Below are positions 34,077-42,907 of a stretch of DNA of 64,000 nucleotides, one piece after another (position 1 is the first letter of the stretch; the number at the start of each line of letters is the position of its first letter). Source of the DNA: an uncultured Aquimarina sp. (GTDB taxonomy: Bacteria; Bacteroidota; Bacteroidia; Flavobacteriales; Flavobacteriaceae); assembly GCA_947496355.1 (NCBI GenBank), contig CANMCO010000002.1, positions 496,001 to 560,000 of the forward strand. Direction: 5' to 3'. The translations under genes were made by a program, and so were the position numbers. A model generated the notes under the pieces. The model was not told where the DNA came from. It was given only the letters and a program-made list of their open reading frames with translations, and did no database searches.

Positions 34077-34550
34077 ATGTATATTAAAAATAAACTAAAG
34101 TTTAGCTTATCATTTTTCTTGATCTTTTCAACATTACTATATTGCCAAAGTCAGAAGAACAAAAAAAATGAAATAGTTAAATCATTTTTTGAAGATGTTT
34201 TTATACATAATAAATCTTCAGATGAACTATTTGTTAAGTATGCCGATAAAAAAGGCTCTGGAGCTAGTACTTCAAAAGATACAATAGCCGATATGTTTAA
34301 CAAATGTGTTTTACAGTTAAAAGCGGATAGAAAACATTTAATTGATAAAAGTGTTAGCTTTAATGTAGAGAATTATAATTCAAGTTCTCAACCTAATTTA
34401 AGGCATTTTGATAAGAAAGTTGGGAAACGTGTCTTTGTTGTTAGCGTAAATAGTAAGACAGAGTGTTATGTTTTAATGAGAAAATCTAAAATTTTAGCAT
34501 TTCATTATATTACTAAGGGGAAAGAAGGACCAACTTATTTTTTATACTAG
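34077..34550 (+). CDS. candidate immunity protein for the orphan tip
   Basis: A 157-residue protein with signal peptide (LIFSTLLYCQSQ). The mature part begins EIVKSFFEDVFIHNKSSDEL, somewhat like an NTF2-like fold, and ends YVLMRKSKILAFHYITKG. It starts 16 bp after the orphan tip and is unrelated to the four paralogues, as expected if each tip type has its own immunity partner. The role is inferred from position only. A terminator follows at 34605-34635. Confidence 0.55.
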   Translation: MYIKNKLKFSLSFFLIFSTLLYCQSQKNKKNEIVKSFFEDVFIHNKSSDELFVKYADKKGSGASTSKDTIADMFNKCVLQLKADRKHLIDKSVSFNVENYNSSSQPNLRHFDKKVGKRVFVVSVNSKTECYVLMRKSKILAFHYITKGKEGPTYFLY

Positions 34551-34604
34551 TTATAATAATATAATATTGAGAAAATCTTAAAAACATTACTGATTTTTAT
34601 TTTA

Positions 34605-34635
34605 AACCTCTGTAATAAATTTTACGGAGGTTTTT
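34605..34635 (+). terminator. hairpin terminator
   Basis: AACCTCTGTAA-taaat-TTTACGGAGGTT with five T residues ends the orphan-tip unit. One mismatch lies in the stem. Confidence 0.7.
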
Positions 34636-34665
34636 GATATCCTTATTTAATTTTAAAAAGTTCTA

Positions 34666-35014
34666 ATGAAATTTGAAAGTGTAAAACAGGCTAAAGAAGT
34701 TATCTTAGATGGGCATATGCAGTGTCAAAAAGCACAAAAAGAGTTTGATTTTAAAAAAAAGTGATAGGATCATTTTAAATAAAATAAATCCGGCATATGA
34801 ATATCTTAAAAAAGAAAATAAAATGAGTTCCCTTGTTGAGTTCTTAAAAAACAAAGATTTAAGACAAGCAATAGCAGTCGTTTTATTGCCATACTACGAA
34901 GGCATTTCGGTTAATGTTTTAGAAGAAATAGAAAAGGAAAACATACCTCATAAATCTTTTAAAGCCAGCATTGTATTAAGGGAATGGAAAAAAAATTCAA
35001 AAAAATCTATCTAA
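34666..35014 (+). pseudogene. small gene interrupted by a one-base shift at an A8 run
   Basis: The frame from ATG 34666 reads FESVKQAKEVILDGHMQCQK and stops just after an A8 run at 34753-34760. With seven A residues it would continue as SDRIILNKINPAYEYLKKEN … VVLLPYYEGISVNVLEEIEK to the stop at 35014, about 115 residues. Either this is a homopolymer sequencing error or the gene is broken; programmed slippage is a third option. Product not recognised; helical, no signal peptide. A terminator follows at 35026. Confidence 0.6.
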
Positions 35015-35025
35015 TTTTTAAAACA

Positions 35026-35056
35026 AACCAAGCTCAGCAATGGGCTTGGTTTTTTA
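35026..35056 (+). terminator. Rho-independent terminator
   Basis: AACCAAGC/GCTTGGTT stem with a 10-nt loop and six T residues follows the small gene ending at 35014. Confidence 0.8.
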
Positions 35057-35070
35057 AGTAAATAGTATTT

Positions 35071-35401
35071 ATGTTTTTAAAAAACAAGATTTTCCAAAAT
35101 CCATTTAACAAATCAATTTCGATTGGATTCTTATCTATAATTATAACAATACTAACTTTTTTAATTTACCTTTTATTTAAATATTACATTCATAAAAGTA
35201 TTATTACAGACTTTATATCAATAGGACTGATGATTTTTTTTTATTGCAGGAGTTGCATTAGGTATTTATGGACTTAAATTGGCTGTAACATTTATTAAAC
35301 AAGATTTTTGGAGAGCCATACTCTGTATTCTGGTTAATTTAATAGTACCGATATACTTTTTTGGCTCTATGTTGTTTTTTGTGTCAAAAACATTTTTTTA
35401 A
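35071..35401 (+). pseudogene. small membrane protein gene interrupted at a T9 run
   Basis: ATG 35071 opens a hydrophobic protein (SIGFLSIIITILTFLIYLLF) that shifts frame at a T9 run (35234-35242). With one T fewer it continues as FIAGVALGIYGLKLAVTFIK and IPIYFF-like segments to a stop at 35399-35401, giving ~109 residues with about four membrane segments. The shift has the same direction as that in the preceding gene. The product was not recognised. Confidence 0.55.
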
Positions 35402-35403
35402 CT

Positions 35404-35520
35404 ATGAAAGAAGATTTAAAACCTTTATTAAGAATTTTTGTTACACTTTTAATATTAATTTTTATTTTACTAATAGTAATTAATTGTTATGATTTTTATA
35501 GAGCTATATTTAATAAATAA
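35404..35520 (+). CDS. 38-residue single-span membrane peptide
   Basis: MKEDLKPLLRIFVTLLILIF begins a 38-residue peptide with one strong membrane segment and a short polar tail (CYDFYRAIFNK). It starts 2 bp after the stop of the broken membrane gene, so it is probably coupled to it. It is followed by a terminator at 35553. Function unknown. Confidence 0.45.
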   Translation: MKEDLKPLLRIFVTLLILIFILLIVINCYDFYRAIFNK

Positions 35521-35552
35521 CAATCCAAAAAAAATCTGAAATTGTTACCAAG

Positions 35553-35579
35553 AGGCTATCAAAAAAAATAGCCTTTTTT
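35553..35579 (+). terminator. Rho-independent terminator
   Basis: AGGCTAT/ATAGCCT stem with a poly-A loop and six T residues follows the 38-residue gene. Confidence 0.75.
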
Positions 35580-35671
35580 ATTATATATTTAAACACTCCT
35601 AGAGATAATGAAGACTTACCTTTTTTAAAGGCTTCCCCAAAAATAGGACAGTTTAAAAAATTACTAAATCT

Positions 35672-35702
35672 AACCAGTGCGGTTAACTGCACTGGTTTTT
35701 TT
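35672..35702 (+). terminator. hairpin terminator with flanks like 22492
   Basis: AACCAGTGC-ggttaact-GCACTGGTT is followed by seven T residues and GTTG, then a TATAAA segment. Upstream it shares an AAAATAGG…ACAGTTT segment with the terminator at 22492. No gene ends directly before it, so it may be a relic. Confidence 0.7.
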
Positions 35703-35775
35703 GTTGTATATAAAATAGGCGTTGTGCAATTGCTTAATTCTTTCGAATATTGATCGGCTACGTTAATGTTTACAG

Positions 35776-36741
35776 CTATAGTTTTTTAGTGATCGATTTT
35801 AGGATAGTTTTTGCATGTATTCTTGAATTTTCTATGAACCATATATGTGTATCCATCCCACCACATATAACACCTGCCAAATATAAGTTCTCTACATTGG
35901 TTTCCATAGTTTCTTCATTATATTGGGGATATAGTTTTTGATCATCAGAAAGTTGAATTCCGATTTTTTGTAGAAACTCAAAATTTGGTTTATACCCAGT
36001 TAAGGCTAATACATAATCATTACTGATACTCGTTTCTCCTTCTGGAGTATTTATTATGATCTCATCTTGTTGGATTTCCTTAACCGAGGCATTATAGAAA
36101 GCTTTAATACTTCCTTCTTCGATTCTATTAAGTATATCTGGCCTTACCCAATACTTAACACGTTTTCCAATCTCTGGGCCTCGCACTATCATGGTTACTT
36201 CTGTTCCTTTTCTATAACATTCTAATGCAGCATCTACGGCGGAGTTGCTTGCCCCAATAACCGCTAATTTTTGTTTGGCATAGAAGTGTGGATCTTTATA
36301 ATAATGTGATACTTTAGGTAAATTTTCTCCAGGCACATTTATAGTATTTGGGATATCATAAAAACCAGTAGCAGCGATTATAAAAGAAGCGGTATAAATT
36401 TGTTTATCAGTCTCAATTTCGAAAATTTCGTTCTGCTTTTTTATAGTATTGACTTTTTCAAATAGATTTATATTTAAATCATTTGTGGTTACTATTCTAC
36501 GATAATACTCCAGAGCCTCATTACGTTTAGGTTTGGCTTCATTACTGATAAAGGGGATATTGTCTATTTCTAGTTTTTCTGAAGATGAGAAAAACTGCAT
36601 ATTTATAGGATAATTAAATAACGAATTAACGATAGGTCCTTTTTCAATAATAATATAATTAACTCCTTTCTTCTTGGCTTCCAGTCCACAAGCAATTCCT
36701 ATGGGGCCTCCACCTACTATAATTAGATCTATGTGTTTCAT
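35776..36741 (-). CDS. ypdA: YpdA family bacillithiol disulfide reductase
   Basis: A 321-residue FAD/NAD(P)H oxidoreductase. MKHIDLIIVGGGPIGIACGL gives the FAD-binding dinucleotide fold, and KLAVIGASNSAVDAALECYR the NADPH fold. There is no redox CxxC pair, in line with YpdA proteins, which recycle bacillithiol disulphide; Flavobacteriaceae generally make bacillithiol. I start at ATG 36741 because the nucleotide-binding strand follows at once; a longer frame would add eight residues (36765). The gene is separated from the next upstream gene by a terminator. Confidence 0.88.
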   Translation of the reverse strand: MKHIDLIIVGGGPIGIACGLEAKKKGVNYIIIEKGPIVNSLFNYPINMQFFSSSEKLEIDNIPFISNEAKPKRNEALEYYRRIVTTNDLNINLFEKVNTIKKQNEIFEIETDKQIYTASFIIAATGFYDIPNTINVPGENLPKVSHYYKDPHFYAKQKLAVIGASNSAVDAALECYRKGTEVTMIVRGPEIGKRVKYWVRPDILNRIEEGSIKAFYNASVKEIQQDEIIINTPEGETSISNDYVLALTGYKPNFEFLQKIGIQLSDDQKLYPQYNEETMETNVENLYLAGVICGGMDTHIWFIENSRIHAKTILKSITKKL

Positions 36742-36811
36742 TAAAAAAGTATCCGTTTTTTGCAAGGGGTATTAATCCTATAAAGCTACTAATTTTTGCG
36801 CTTCTTATATT

Positions 36812-36847
36812 AAAAAAGGCAAGCTTCTAATAAGAAACTTGCCTTTT
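36812..36847 (-). terminator. Rho-independent terminator
   Basis: An AAAAAAGGCAAG…CTTGCCTTTTTT stem extended by TTCT/AGAA lies downstream of the ASPIC/UnbV gene (ending at 36868). The leftward strand has a good U tract. Confidence 0.8.
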
Positions 36848-36867
36848 TAAGGGTAAAAGGAACAGGA

Positions 36868-38631
36868 CTAATTTATCACCAATTTTTTTATTATCGTTTT
36901 TCCGTCAATTGTAATGTTTAGAAAATAATTTCCAAAAGATAAAGAAGAAGTATCTAATTGAATATCTTGATTTACATCAAAGATGTTTCTAGAAATTATA
37001 AGACCAGAAGCATCTATCATTTTTACACTAATTGGAGTTTTAGTATTTCGATTATTAATTTTGAGGTATACCTGATTTTTTGAAGGATTAGGGTATACAA
37101 TAACTACGGACTTGTTATTAATATCCTTAATAGGGGGAGAAATCGGTTTATTTTTACCTTCCTCAATGGTGTAAAATTTGTTAACTCTTAGATTTAGAAA
37201 GGTATCCACATTTCCTGACGGCCAATACACTGTTAGTTTTTCTATTCTTGGTGCTTTACGAAGACCAAAATGAACACGTAAACTGTTATGTCCCATAAAT
37301 GTATTAGAAGCTGATACCTCTCTTTTTTGAGTCACCATTTTACCATTAATTTTGGCGGTTAATTCTAATCTGGCACCTAATCCAGCGGTATTAGAGGACG
37401 TACCAATGAGTTTAATGTTTATAAAATGATTTTTTATCCCAAAATCATTTCTAAAGAGCCCTTTTAGCCCACGCCCCACTACAAAGAAATCCAAATCGCC
37501 ATCATTATCATAATCCCCAATGGTGGCTCCTGTAGAATTTCCTGAGGTAGCTGCATTTATAAGATTAGAACCACTTTCTGTAAAAGTTCCATCTCCATTA
37601 TTTATAAAATACCCGCTACCTGTAGGACTCGAGGCAGTAACAATAACGTCCAAATCGCCATCATTGTCAAAATCCCCCCAGGCATTAGTTAAGTTTTGGC
37701 TATTGGTTGTGGTAAAAGGAACGTTAGTACTTACGTAATTTCCGGAATCATTAACGTAAAATTTATTTTCAACACCAGAGTAATTGGTAAGGCAAACATC
37801 CAGATCACCATCATTATCATAATCGATAACGTTGTAACATTGCCCGTCTTGTGGGTCTTCTGCAAATGCAATATCTGAACTTGTTAATTTTTCAAACCCT
37901 TCTTTACCGGTCTCAACTTGAAGATTTTTGAACAAAAAATCTTGTTTTATACCGGCTGGGCCTGATGCAGGGCCACTGGCAATAAATAAATCAGTATCTC
38001 CATCCTCATCGTAATCGGTCCAATTTGATACGGTATAGGCTTCTTTTTTGGTAAGAAAATCATAAGGTTCGGTTACTTCAGAGAAAGTGCCATCTGGATT
38101 ACCTCTAAACAGTCTATTTGGAAAACTGGAAGGATCTAAAAAACCATCTGCAAAAGTGAGTATAAAATCGAGATAACTATCATTATTATAATCGCACCAT
38201 TGCGTGCTCCAAGTTGCAGAATTGATTGTGTTAAGAATTGTATTGACTTCTTCAAATTGCCCTTTGTTGTTTTTATAAATTCTGGTTTGTAGCGTGGAAG
38301 GGGCCGAAAACCTTGAATAAATTAGATCCAAGTCACCATCATTTTCATAATCTGCCCAGCTGCAACCAACAAGCGCCGTTGCGATTGGAATTGCAGAAGT
38401 ACCCTCTGCAACTTCAAATTTTCCTTTTCCAAGGTTTTTGAATATGGTACCTCCATAAAATAGATCAAGATTATCATCATTATCGATGTCTGTCCATGCA
38501 GTACCAAAATAAGTTCCTCCAATAGGTGGTTCTGAAACTATTGGATTGTTGGTATCTGTAATTAGCGTGAATTTCTGCGAAAAAACAGTAATCGTAAAAC
38601 TGAAAAAAATAAAAAAGAATAAAGTTCTCAT
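36868..38631 (-). CDS. FG-GAP/VCBS repeat protein with ASPIC/UnbV and T9SS domains
   Basis: A 587-residue secreted protein. Signal peptide FFIFFSFTITVFSQ. At least six repeats of the calcium-loop pattern follow (ADYENDGDLDLIYSR, VIDYDNDGDLDVCLTN, GDFDNDGDLDVIVT, GDYDNDGDLDFFVV), forming a beta-propeller. Residues ~400-495 are the ASPIC/UnbV domain (GLGARLELTAKINGK … VHFGLRKAPRIEKLTVYWPS). The last ~80 residues (IVYPNPSKNQVYLKI … KTIIKKLVIN) are a type A T9SS sorting domain. CRTAC1-like proteins of this kind are surface or extracellular; the ligand is unknown. It follows an AraC-type gene on the same strand. Confidence 0.9.
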   Translation of the reverse strand: MRTLFFFIFFSFTITVFSQKFTLITDTNNPIVSEPPIGGTYFGTAWTDIDNDDNLDLFYGGTIFKNLGKGKFEVAEGTSAIPIATALVGCSWADYENDGDLDLIYSRFSAPSTLQTRIYKNNKGQFEEVNTILNTINSATWSTQWCDYNNDSYLDFILTFADGFLDPSSFPNRLFRGNPDGTFSEVTEPYDFLTKKEAYTVSNWTDYDEDGDTDLFIASGPASGPAGIKQDFLFKNLQVETGKEGFEKLTSSDIAFAEDPQDGQCYNVIDYDNDGDLDVCLTNYSGVENKFYVNDSGNYVSTNVPFTTTNSQNLTNAWGDFDNDGDLDVIVTASSPTGSGYFINNGDGTFTESGSNLINAATSGNSTGATIGDYDNDGDLDFFVVGRGLKGLFRNDFGIKNHFINIKLIGTSSNTAGLGARLELTAKINGKMVTQKREVSASNTFMGHNSLRVHFGLRKAPRIEKLTVYWPSGNVDTFLNLRVNKFYTIEEGKNKPISPPIKDINNKSVVIVYPNPSKNQVYLKINNRNTKTPISVKMIDASGLIISRNIFDVNQDIQLDTSSLSFGNYFLNITIDGKTIIKKLVIN

Positions 38632-38715
38632 ATGCCCAGGTTTTTAAGATTTATAAGAATAAAATTCTGCAAAACCCTAGTAAAACGGGTTTAGAATTAT
38701 AATTCTTTACTTTTT

Positions 38716-39846
38716 TTATTTATCCTGGATGGCCTGATATTTTCTTTTGTATTCTGATGGGGTGCATTTGTACTTGCTCTTAAATGCATTATTGAATGTC
38801 GCTTTATTGTTGAATCCTACATCAAAATAAATGGTTTTAATACTGCTGTCCACATCTTCAATTAGCATTTTTTTTGCTTCTTCTAACCTGTATTCATTAA
38901 TGAATTGATTGAAGTTTTTCCTCGCTTTTTCGTTTATAAGCTTTGAGAGTATATGTGTCGAAAACCCAATCTCATCTGCAAGCTGTACCAGCCTTAGATT
39001 ATTATCAAGATATGGCTTATTGTTCTGGATATACGAGAGCAGCTCACTGTAAAATTCATCTTTAGTTGTTTTTGTTAATTCCTGATTGTTACTTTCTGTT
39101 ATGAATAGATTAGACAATAATTCTCCATTAAAGATCGAAGGCTCTTTGTATACCATATATCCAATTGCATAGATAGAGATGGTCATGGAAAATGAAATAG
39201 CATAGTCCCAGTGCGAATTAAAAAATGAAAATTTTACTAAAACATAATAACTGATATAGGAAAGTGTAAAGATTAAGAAAAGAAGTATGACAAAGTTTGT
39301 CCATTTTTTTCTCATAATTTCATATTGCGAATTAGTATCATTTTTATGAAAAGTAATAAAATCCTTGATTGTGATTAAATAAATTATAAGAGATAACGCT
39401 GCGGGCCATGGGGACCTCAAGGACCAAAACATATAAAATAATACATCATTTTGATATGGTTCTAAATCCTGAAAGCCAGTAGATATAACCAAGTAATATC
39501 CGTTTAGAATAAAGGATATAATTGCAGGCAAAAAATGATACCATCTTATTCTGAATGATTCGCTATAGAATCTTGTGACGTAACTATATAATAAGGGCCC
39601 AAAAGCCAGATACCAGCTAGAATCAAAAAAATATACATATGGATATATTGATTCATATTTGGTCCAAAAAAACACATATTGGATCAATATGAGTGAAAAC
39701 CCTAAAATGATCAGAATAATAGGAAGATTATTGCTTCGGGCATTCTTATTAAGACTTAAAATAATACTCAGAAAGAACCCTAACGAACTTACCAACAAAA
39801 AGAAAGACGTCCAGGTATCAAAAGATGGTATTACGTTCTCTTGCAT
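38716..39846 (-). CDS. membrane-anchored AraC family regulator
   Basis: A 376-residue protein with about seven hydrophobic segments in the first ~230 residues (FFLLVSSLGFFLSIILSL at the start). The C-terminal AraC domain reads NNLRLVQLADEIGFSTHILS, RKNFNQFINEYRLEEAKKML and VGFNNKATFNNAFKSKYKCT followed by PSEYKRK. It has the same architecture as 1687-2778. It starts 8 bp after rpe on the same strand, so it may share that transcript. The downstream ASPIC/UnbV T9SS gene 84 bp away is a possible target; that is inferred from position. Confidence 0.85.
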   Translation of the reverse strand: MQENVIPSFDTWTSFFLLVSSLGFFLSIILSLNKNARSNNLPIILIILGFSLILIQYVFFWTKYESIYPYVYFFDSSWYLAFGPLLYSYVTRFYSESFRIRWYHFLPAIISFILNGYYLVISTGFQDLEPYQNDVLFYMFWSLRSPWPAALSLIIYLITIKDFITFHKNDTNSQYEIMRKKWTNFVILLFLIFTLSYISYYVLVKFSFFNSHWDYAISFSMTISIYAIGYMVYKEPSIFNGELLSNLFITESNNQELTKTTKDEFYSELLSYIQNNKPYLDNNLRLVQLADEIGFSTHILSKLINEKARKNFNQFINEYRLEEAKKMLIEDVDSSIKTIYFDVGFNNKATFNNAFKSKYKCTPSEYKRKYQAIQDK

Positions 39847-39854
39847 TTTATTAG

Positions 39855-40517
39855 TTAGATTTTTATAATCTCTTTCAATTCCTTGATTGTATTAGTAGGG
39901 TTTTGGCTTTTAAAAACAAAGCTTCCTGCAACTAATACATCGGCACCAGCATCAACAAGCCTTTTTGCATTTTTATTGGTTACACCTCCGTCAATCTCGA
40001 TCAAAGTACTCGCATTATTTTGTTCGATGATCTTCTTAAGTTTTTCTACTTTTTTATAGGTATTTTCTATAAAAGATTGGCCGCCAAATCCTGGGTTTAC
40101 ACTCATTATGCAAACCAAATCAATATCATTAATTGTATCTTCTAGGAGATCAACATTGGTATGGGGGTTTATAGCTACCCCAGCTTTCATACCTTCAGCT
40201 TTTATGGCTTGTAAAGTTCTATGAAGGTGAGTGCATGCTTCATAATGAACCGTTAGGATATTACTTCCCAAGTCTGCAAAAGTCTTTATATATCTATCAG
40301 GATCTATAATCATTAAGTGTACATCAATAGTTTTGGTAGCATGCTTTACGATATCTCTTAAAACAGGCATTCCAAAAGAGATGTTAGGAACAAATACGCC
40401 ATCCATAATATCAATATGAAACCAGTCGGCATCACTATTGTTAATCATTTCTACATCACGTTGTAAATTAGCAAAATCAGCTGCTAATACAGAGGGAGCA
40501 ATTCGTTTTGAAGCCAT
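39855..40517 (-). CDS. rpe: ribulose-phosphate 3-epimerase
   Basis: A 220-residue TIM-barrel enzyme interconverting D-ribulose 5-phosphate and D-xylulose 5-phosphate in the pentose phosphate pathway. Signatures: APSVLAADFANLQRDVEMIN, WFHIDIMDGVFVPNISFG (metal and catalytic Asp), DVHLMI, CIMSVNPGFGGQSFIE and EIDGGVTNKNAKRLVDAGAD. Length is that of the family. It has its own promoter (40537-40570). The AraC-type regulator gene follows within 8 bp. Confidence 0.97.
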   Translation of the reverse strand: MASKRIAPSVLAADFANLQRDVEMINNSDADWFHIDIMDGVFVPNISFGMPVLRDIVKHATKTIDVHLMIIDPDRYIKTFADLGSNILTVHYEACTHLHRTLQAIKAEGMKAGVAINPHTNVDLLEDTINDIDLVCIMSVNPGFGGQSFIENTYKKVEKLKKIIEQNNASTLIEIDGGVTNKNAKRLVDAGADVLVAGSFVFKSQNPTNTIKELKEIIKI

Positions 40518-40536
40518 AAAATTGTGTTGTTTTGAG

Positions 40537-40570
40537 CAAAAATACTATTTATACCAATTCAATTACAAAA
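40537..40570 (-). promoter_or_regulatory. Bacteroidota-type promoter of rpe
   Basis: On the minus strand TATTTTTG (40537-40544) is the -7 box and TTTTG (40566-40570) the -33 element, with a 21-bp spacer. Transcription would start close to 40530, about 13 nt before the rpe start codon. Confidence 0.6.
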
Positions 40571-40793
40571 TGTATCATAAATAAATTAAATTGTTTTTTT
40601 AGTGTGAATGATATATAGTGATTGTATAAACCGTATAGATCGAAGCTTGATTAAAAGAGGTATTTATTTTTTTACTTTTGTTGAAATAATTGGTAATTAT
40701 TCTGATCGATTTATTTGTTTGAATCAATATATTCTCAGAATATTATGTTTTTAGGAATATTTATTTCTGGTTATAAAATATTTATGTGATTAC

Positions 40794-41165
40794 ATGTTCA
40801 AATTATTTCGTTTTTTCTTTTTTATTGCCATTGCATTTTTGAATGGTTCTTGCTCATCTGATGATGATTCAATTCAATTAACCCCTCCTGATTGGTTAAT
40901 AGGAACCTGGGATAATACTGATACGGAATCTTTGCACCGTACATTTACTATATCAAATAATAAATTGCTATTAAAGTTTGATACAGTAGTTATTGACTAT
41001 TATGAGGAAATTCTTAAAAACCCAGAAAATTTTAGAATTCTTGAATCCACTAATGATACATGGCATATTACAATATACTCATCAACAAGTGGTCTTTATT
41101 TCTCAAAAGTTTCTAATTCTGAAATGTCAGAAATTGGTTCTGGAGCTTTTTCAATGAGAGAATAG
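40794..41165 (+). CDS. hypothetical lipoprotein, lipocalin-like start
   Basis: A 123-residue lipoprotein: signal FIAIAFLNGSCSSDDD with the flavobacterial SC-x-x-DDD export pattern for surface lipoproteins. The mature part opens TPPDWLIGTWDNTDTESLHR, like the GxW motif of lipocalin-type proteins, and is beta-rich thereafter. It stands alone between rpe and the BLUF gene, with no recognised family or partner. Confidence 0.65.
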   Translation: MFKLFRFFFFIAIAFLNGSCSSDDDSIQLTPPDWLIGTWDNTDTESLHRTFTISNNKLLLKFDTVVIDYYEEILKNPENFRILESTNDTWHITIYSSTSGLYFSKVSNSEMSEIGSGAFSMRE

Positions 41166-41233
41166 TGTAGTGGATAAATCAAAAGATAAAAAGAACAAAA
41201 TTTTGTTTTTTAATATAACACAAATTCAATATG

Positions 41234-41641
41234 CTAGATAAGCTTCATAAATTTTCTAGTTAAATAAGAGATACTATGAAAGTGTTCAGGATTATAATCT
41301 TTCTCATTTTTTAAGAATTGATGTAGTTCGGTTTGACTATAATGATCAGATATCACAGTAAACGGAGAATAATACGCTGAAAAAGAATTGTTTTTAATTT
41401 CTTTATCCAACATTTTAATGATATTATAATGTCTAGGGTCTTTTTTAATCTTCTCGAAAATGCTCTTAACAACTTCTGACTCCCCCTCTAGGATCTGAAA
41501 AAAATTTCCTTCACTATAAATTAAGATACCCGTTATGTTAAGGAGGCTGTTTTTATGCTTTACAAACTCCATAAGTTCACGAATATCAACATCGGACAAA
41601 TCTGGAGTAATAGTGCTTACGTAACTAATTATATACCCCAT
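41234..41641 (-). CDS. BLUF-domain blue-light photoreceptor
   Basis: A 135-residue protein made almost entirely of a BLUF domain that senses blue light with FAD. The key residues are in place with family spacing: Tyr7 (YIISYVS), Asn31 (KHKNSLLNITGILIYSEG) and Gln49 (NFFQILEG). No output domain is attached, so this is a short BLUF protein that must act through protein contacts. The C-terminal ~40 residues form a helical cap. No obvious partner gene is adjacent; the next gene upstream on the same strand is rpoD, separated by a terminator. Confidence 0.9.
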   Translation of the reverse strand: MGYIISYVSTITPDLSDVDIRELMEFVKHKNSLLNITGILIYSEGNFFQILEGESEVVKSIFEKIKKDPRHYNIIKMLDKEIKNNSFSAYYSPFTVISDHYSQTELHQFLKNEKDYNPEHFHSISYLTRKFMKLI

Positions 41642-41751
41642 AACTTTTGAGATTTATAAACGGGTTTTTAAAGATTGTTTACTTATATCTTATAATATTA
41701 CTATTTTTTTTTAATTATTGATGAAAAAGATGTTAAAAAGTATTATAAATG

Positions 41752-41779
41752 AAAAAACCTCCGGTAATCAGCCGGAGGT
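41752..41779 (-). terminator. Rho-independent terminator of rpoD
   Basis: ACCTCCGG/CCGGAGGT stem with a U6 tract on the minus strand, 64 bp downstream of the rpoD stop. Confidence 0.85.
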
Positions 41780-41842
41780 CATTCATCAATCAAAAAACGA
41801 ACAGTTATGTTATAAAACTGTTTGTAACCGCAATTTAGGAAT

Positions 41843-42706
41843 TTATCCTAAATAAGTCTTTAATATTTTACTTCTAGATGTATGTTTTAATCTACGAATT
41901 GCTTTTTCTTTTATTTGACGTACACGCTCACGTGTTAAATCAAAGGTTTCTCCAATTTCTTCAAGTGTCATAGGGTGCTGATCTCCAAGACCAAAATATA
42001 ATCTAATTACATCTGCTTCTCTTGGAGTAAGCGTTTCTAATGCTCGTTCTATTTCAGTACGAAGAGACTCGTGCAATAAAGACCTATCTGGATTAGGAGA
42101 CTCACCAGAGTTTAATACATCATAAAGGTTAGAATCTTCTCCTTCAACAAGTGGAGCATCCATACTTACATGACGACCAGAGTTTTTCATAGACTCTTTT
42201 ACGTCATTGATAGTCATATCCAATTCTTTTGCAATTTCTTCTGCACTAGGTGGGCGCTCATGAGATTGCTCTAAGAAAGCATATGTTTTATTGATCTTAT
42301 TAATAGAACCAATTTTATTCAAAGGAAGACGAACAATACGAGATTGCTCTGCTAATGCTTGTAAAATCGATTGACGAATCCACCATACTGCATATGAAAT
42401 GAATTTAAATCCTCGAGTTTCATCAAAACGCTTAGCCGCTTTTATTAGACCTAAATTACCCTCATTAATTAAATCAGGAAGGGTAAGTCCTTGATTTTGG
42501 TATTGCTTTGCAACAGAAACCACAAATCTAAGGTTTGCCTTTGTCAATTTTTCAAGGGCTCTTTCGTCACCAGCTTTTATTCTCTGAGCTAATTCCACTT
42601 CTTCATCTGCCGTAATAAGGTCTACTTTACCTATTTCTTGCAAATACTTATCCAGCGATGCAGTCTCACGATTAGTTACCTGCTTCGTAATCTTAAGTTG
42701 TCTCAT
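41843..42706 (-). CDS. rpoD: RNA polymerase primary sigma factor
   Basis: A 287-residue sigma-70 factor of the short Bacteroidota RpoD/SigA type, lacking the long region 1.1. It has region 1.2 ([20 protein letters not shown]), region 2 ([40 protein letters not shown] with [10 protein letters not shown]), and region 4 ([40 protein letters not shown]). This factor reads TAnnTTTG/TTTG promoters, like those marked in this window. It is closed by a strong terminator; the ~200-bp upstream gap should hold its promoter. Confidence 0.96.
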   Translation of the reverse strand: MRQLKITKQVTNRETASLDKYLQEIGKVDLITADEEVELAQRIKAGDERALEKLTKANLRFVVSVAKQYQNQGLTLPDLINEGNLGLIKAAKRFDETRGFKFISYAVWWIRQSILQALAEQSRIVRLPLNKIGSINKINKTYAFLEQSHERPPSAEEIAKELDMTINDVKESMKNSGRHVSMDAPLVEGEDSNLYDVLNSGESPNPDRSLLHESLRTEIERALETLTPREADVIRLYFGLGDQHPMTLEEIGETFDLTRERVRQIKEKAIRRLKHTSRSKILKTYLG

Positions 42707-42907
42707 CTATGTTCTCCTTGAAATTTAATATGTGAATATTTAGGGCTTTTATCTATTATACGTAATATGTTGTAAAAATGTTACAAAATTGTTTCTTTTT
42801 TTATCAAATAGCTGTGTTCTTATACTTTGTCGTAGCACGTTGTGAATTGCTAACACTACATTTTGTTAAATTTTTCCAATATTATTTTTGCACCATAAAA
42901 TAGGAGG

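Noticed and set aside
35071..35277. 68-residue membrane protein as a complete gene
   Set aside because: The end after the T9 run turns hydrophilic and Cys-rich, whereas the other frame continues a good membrane protein; a frame shift explains it better.
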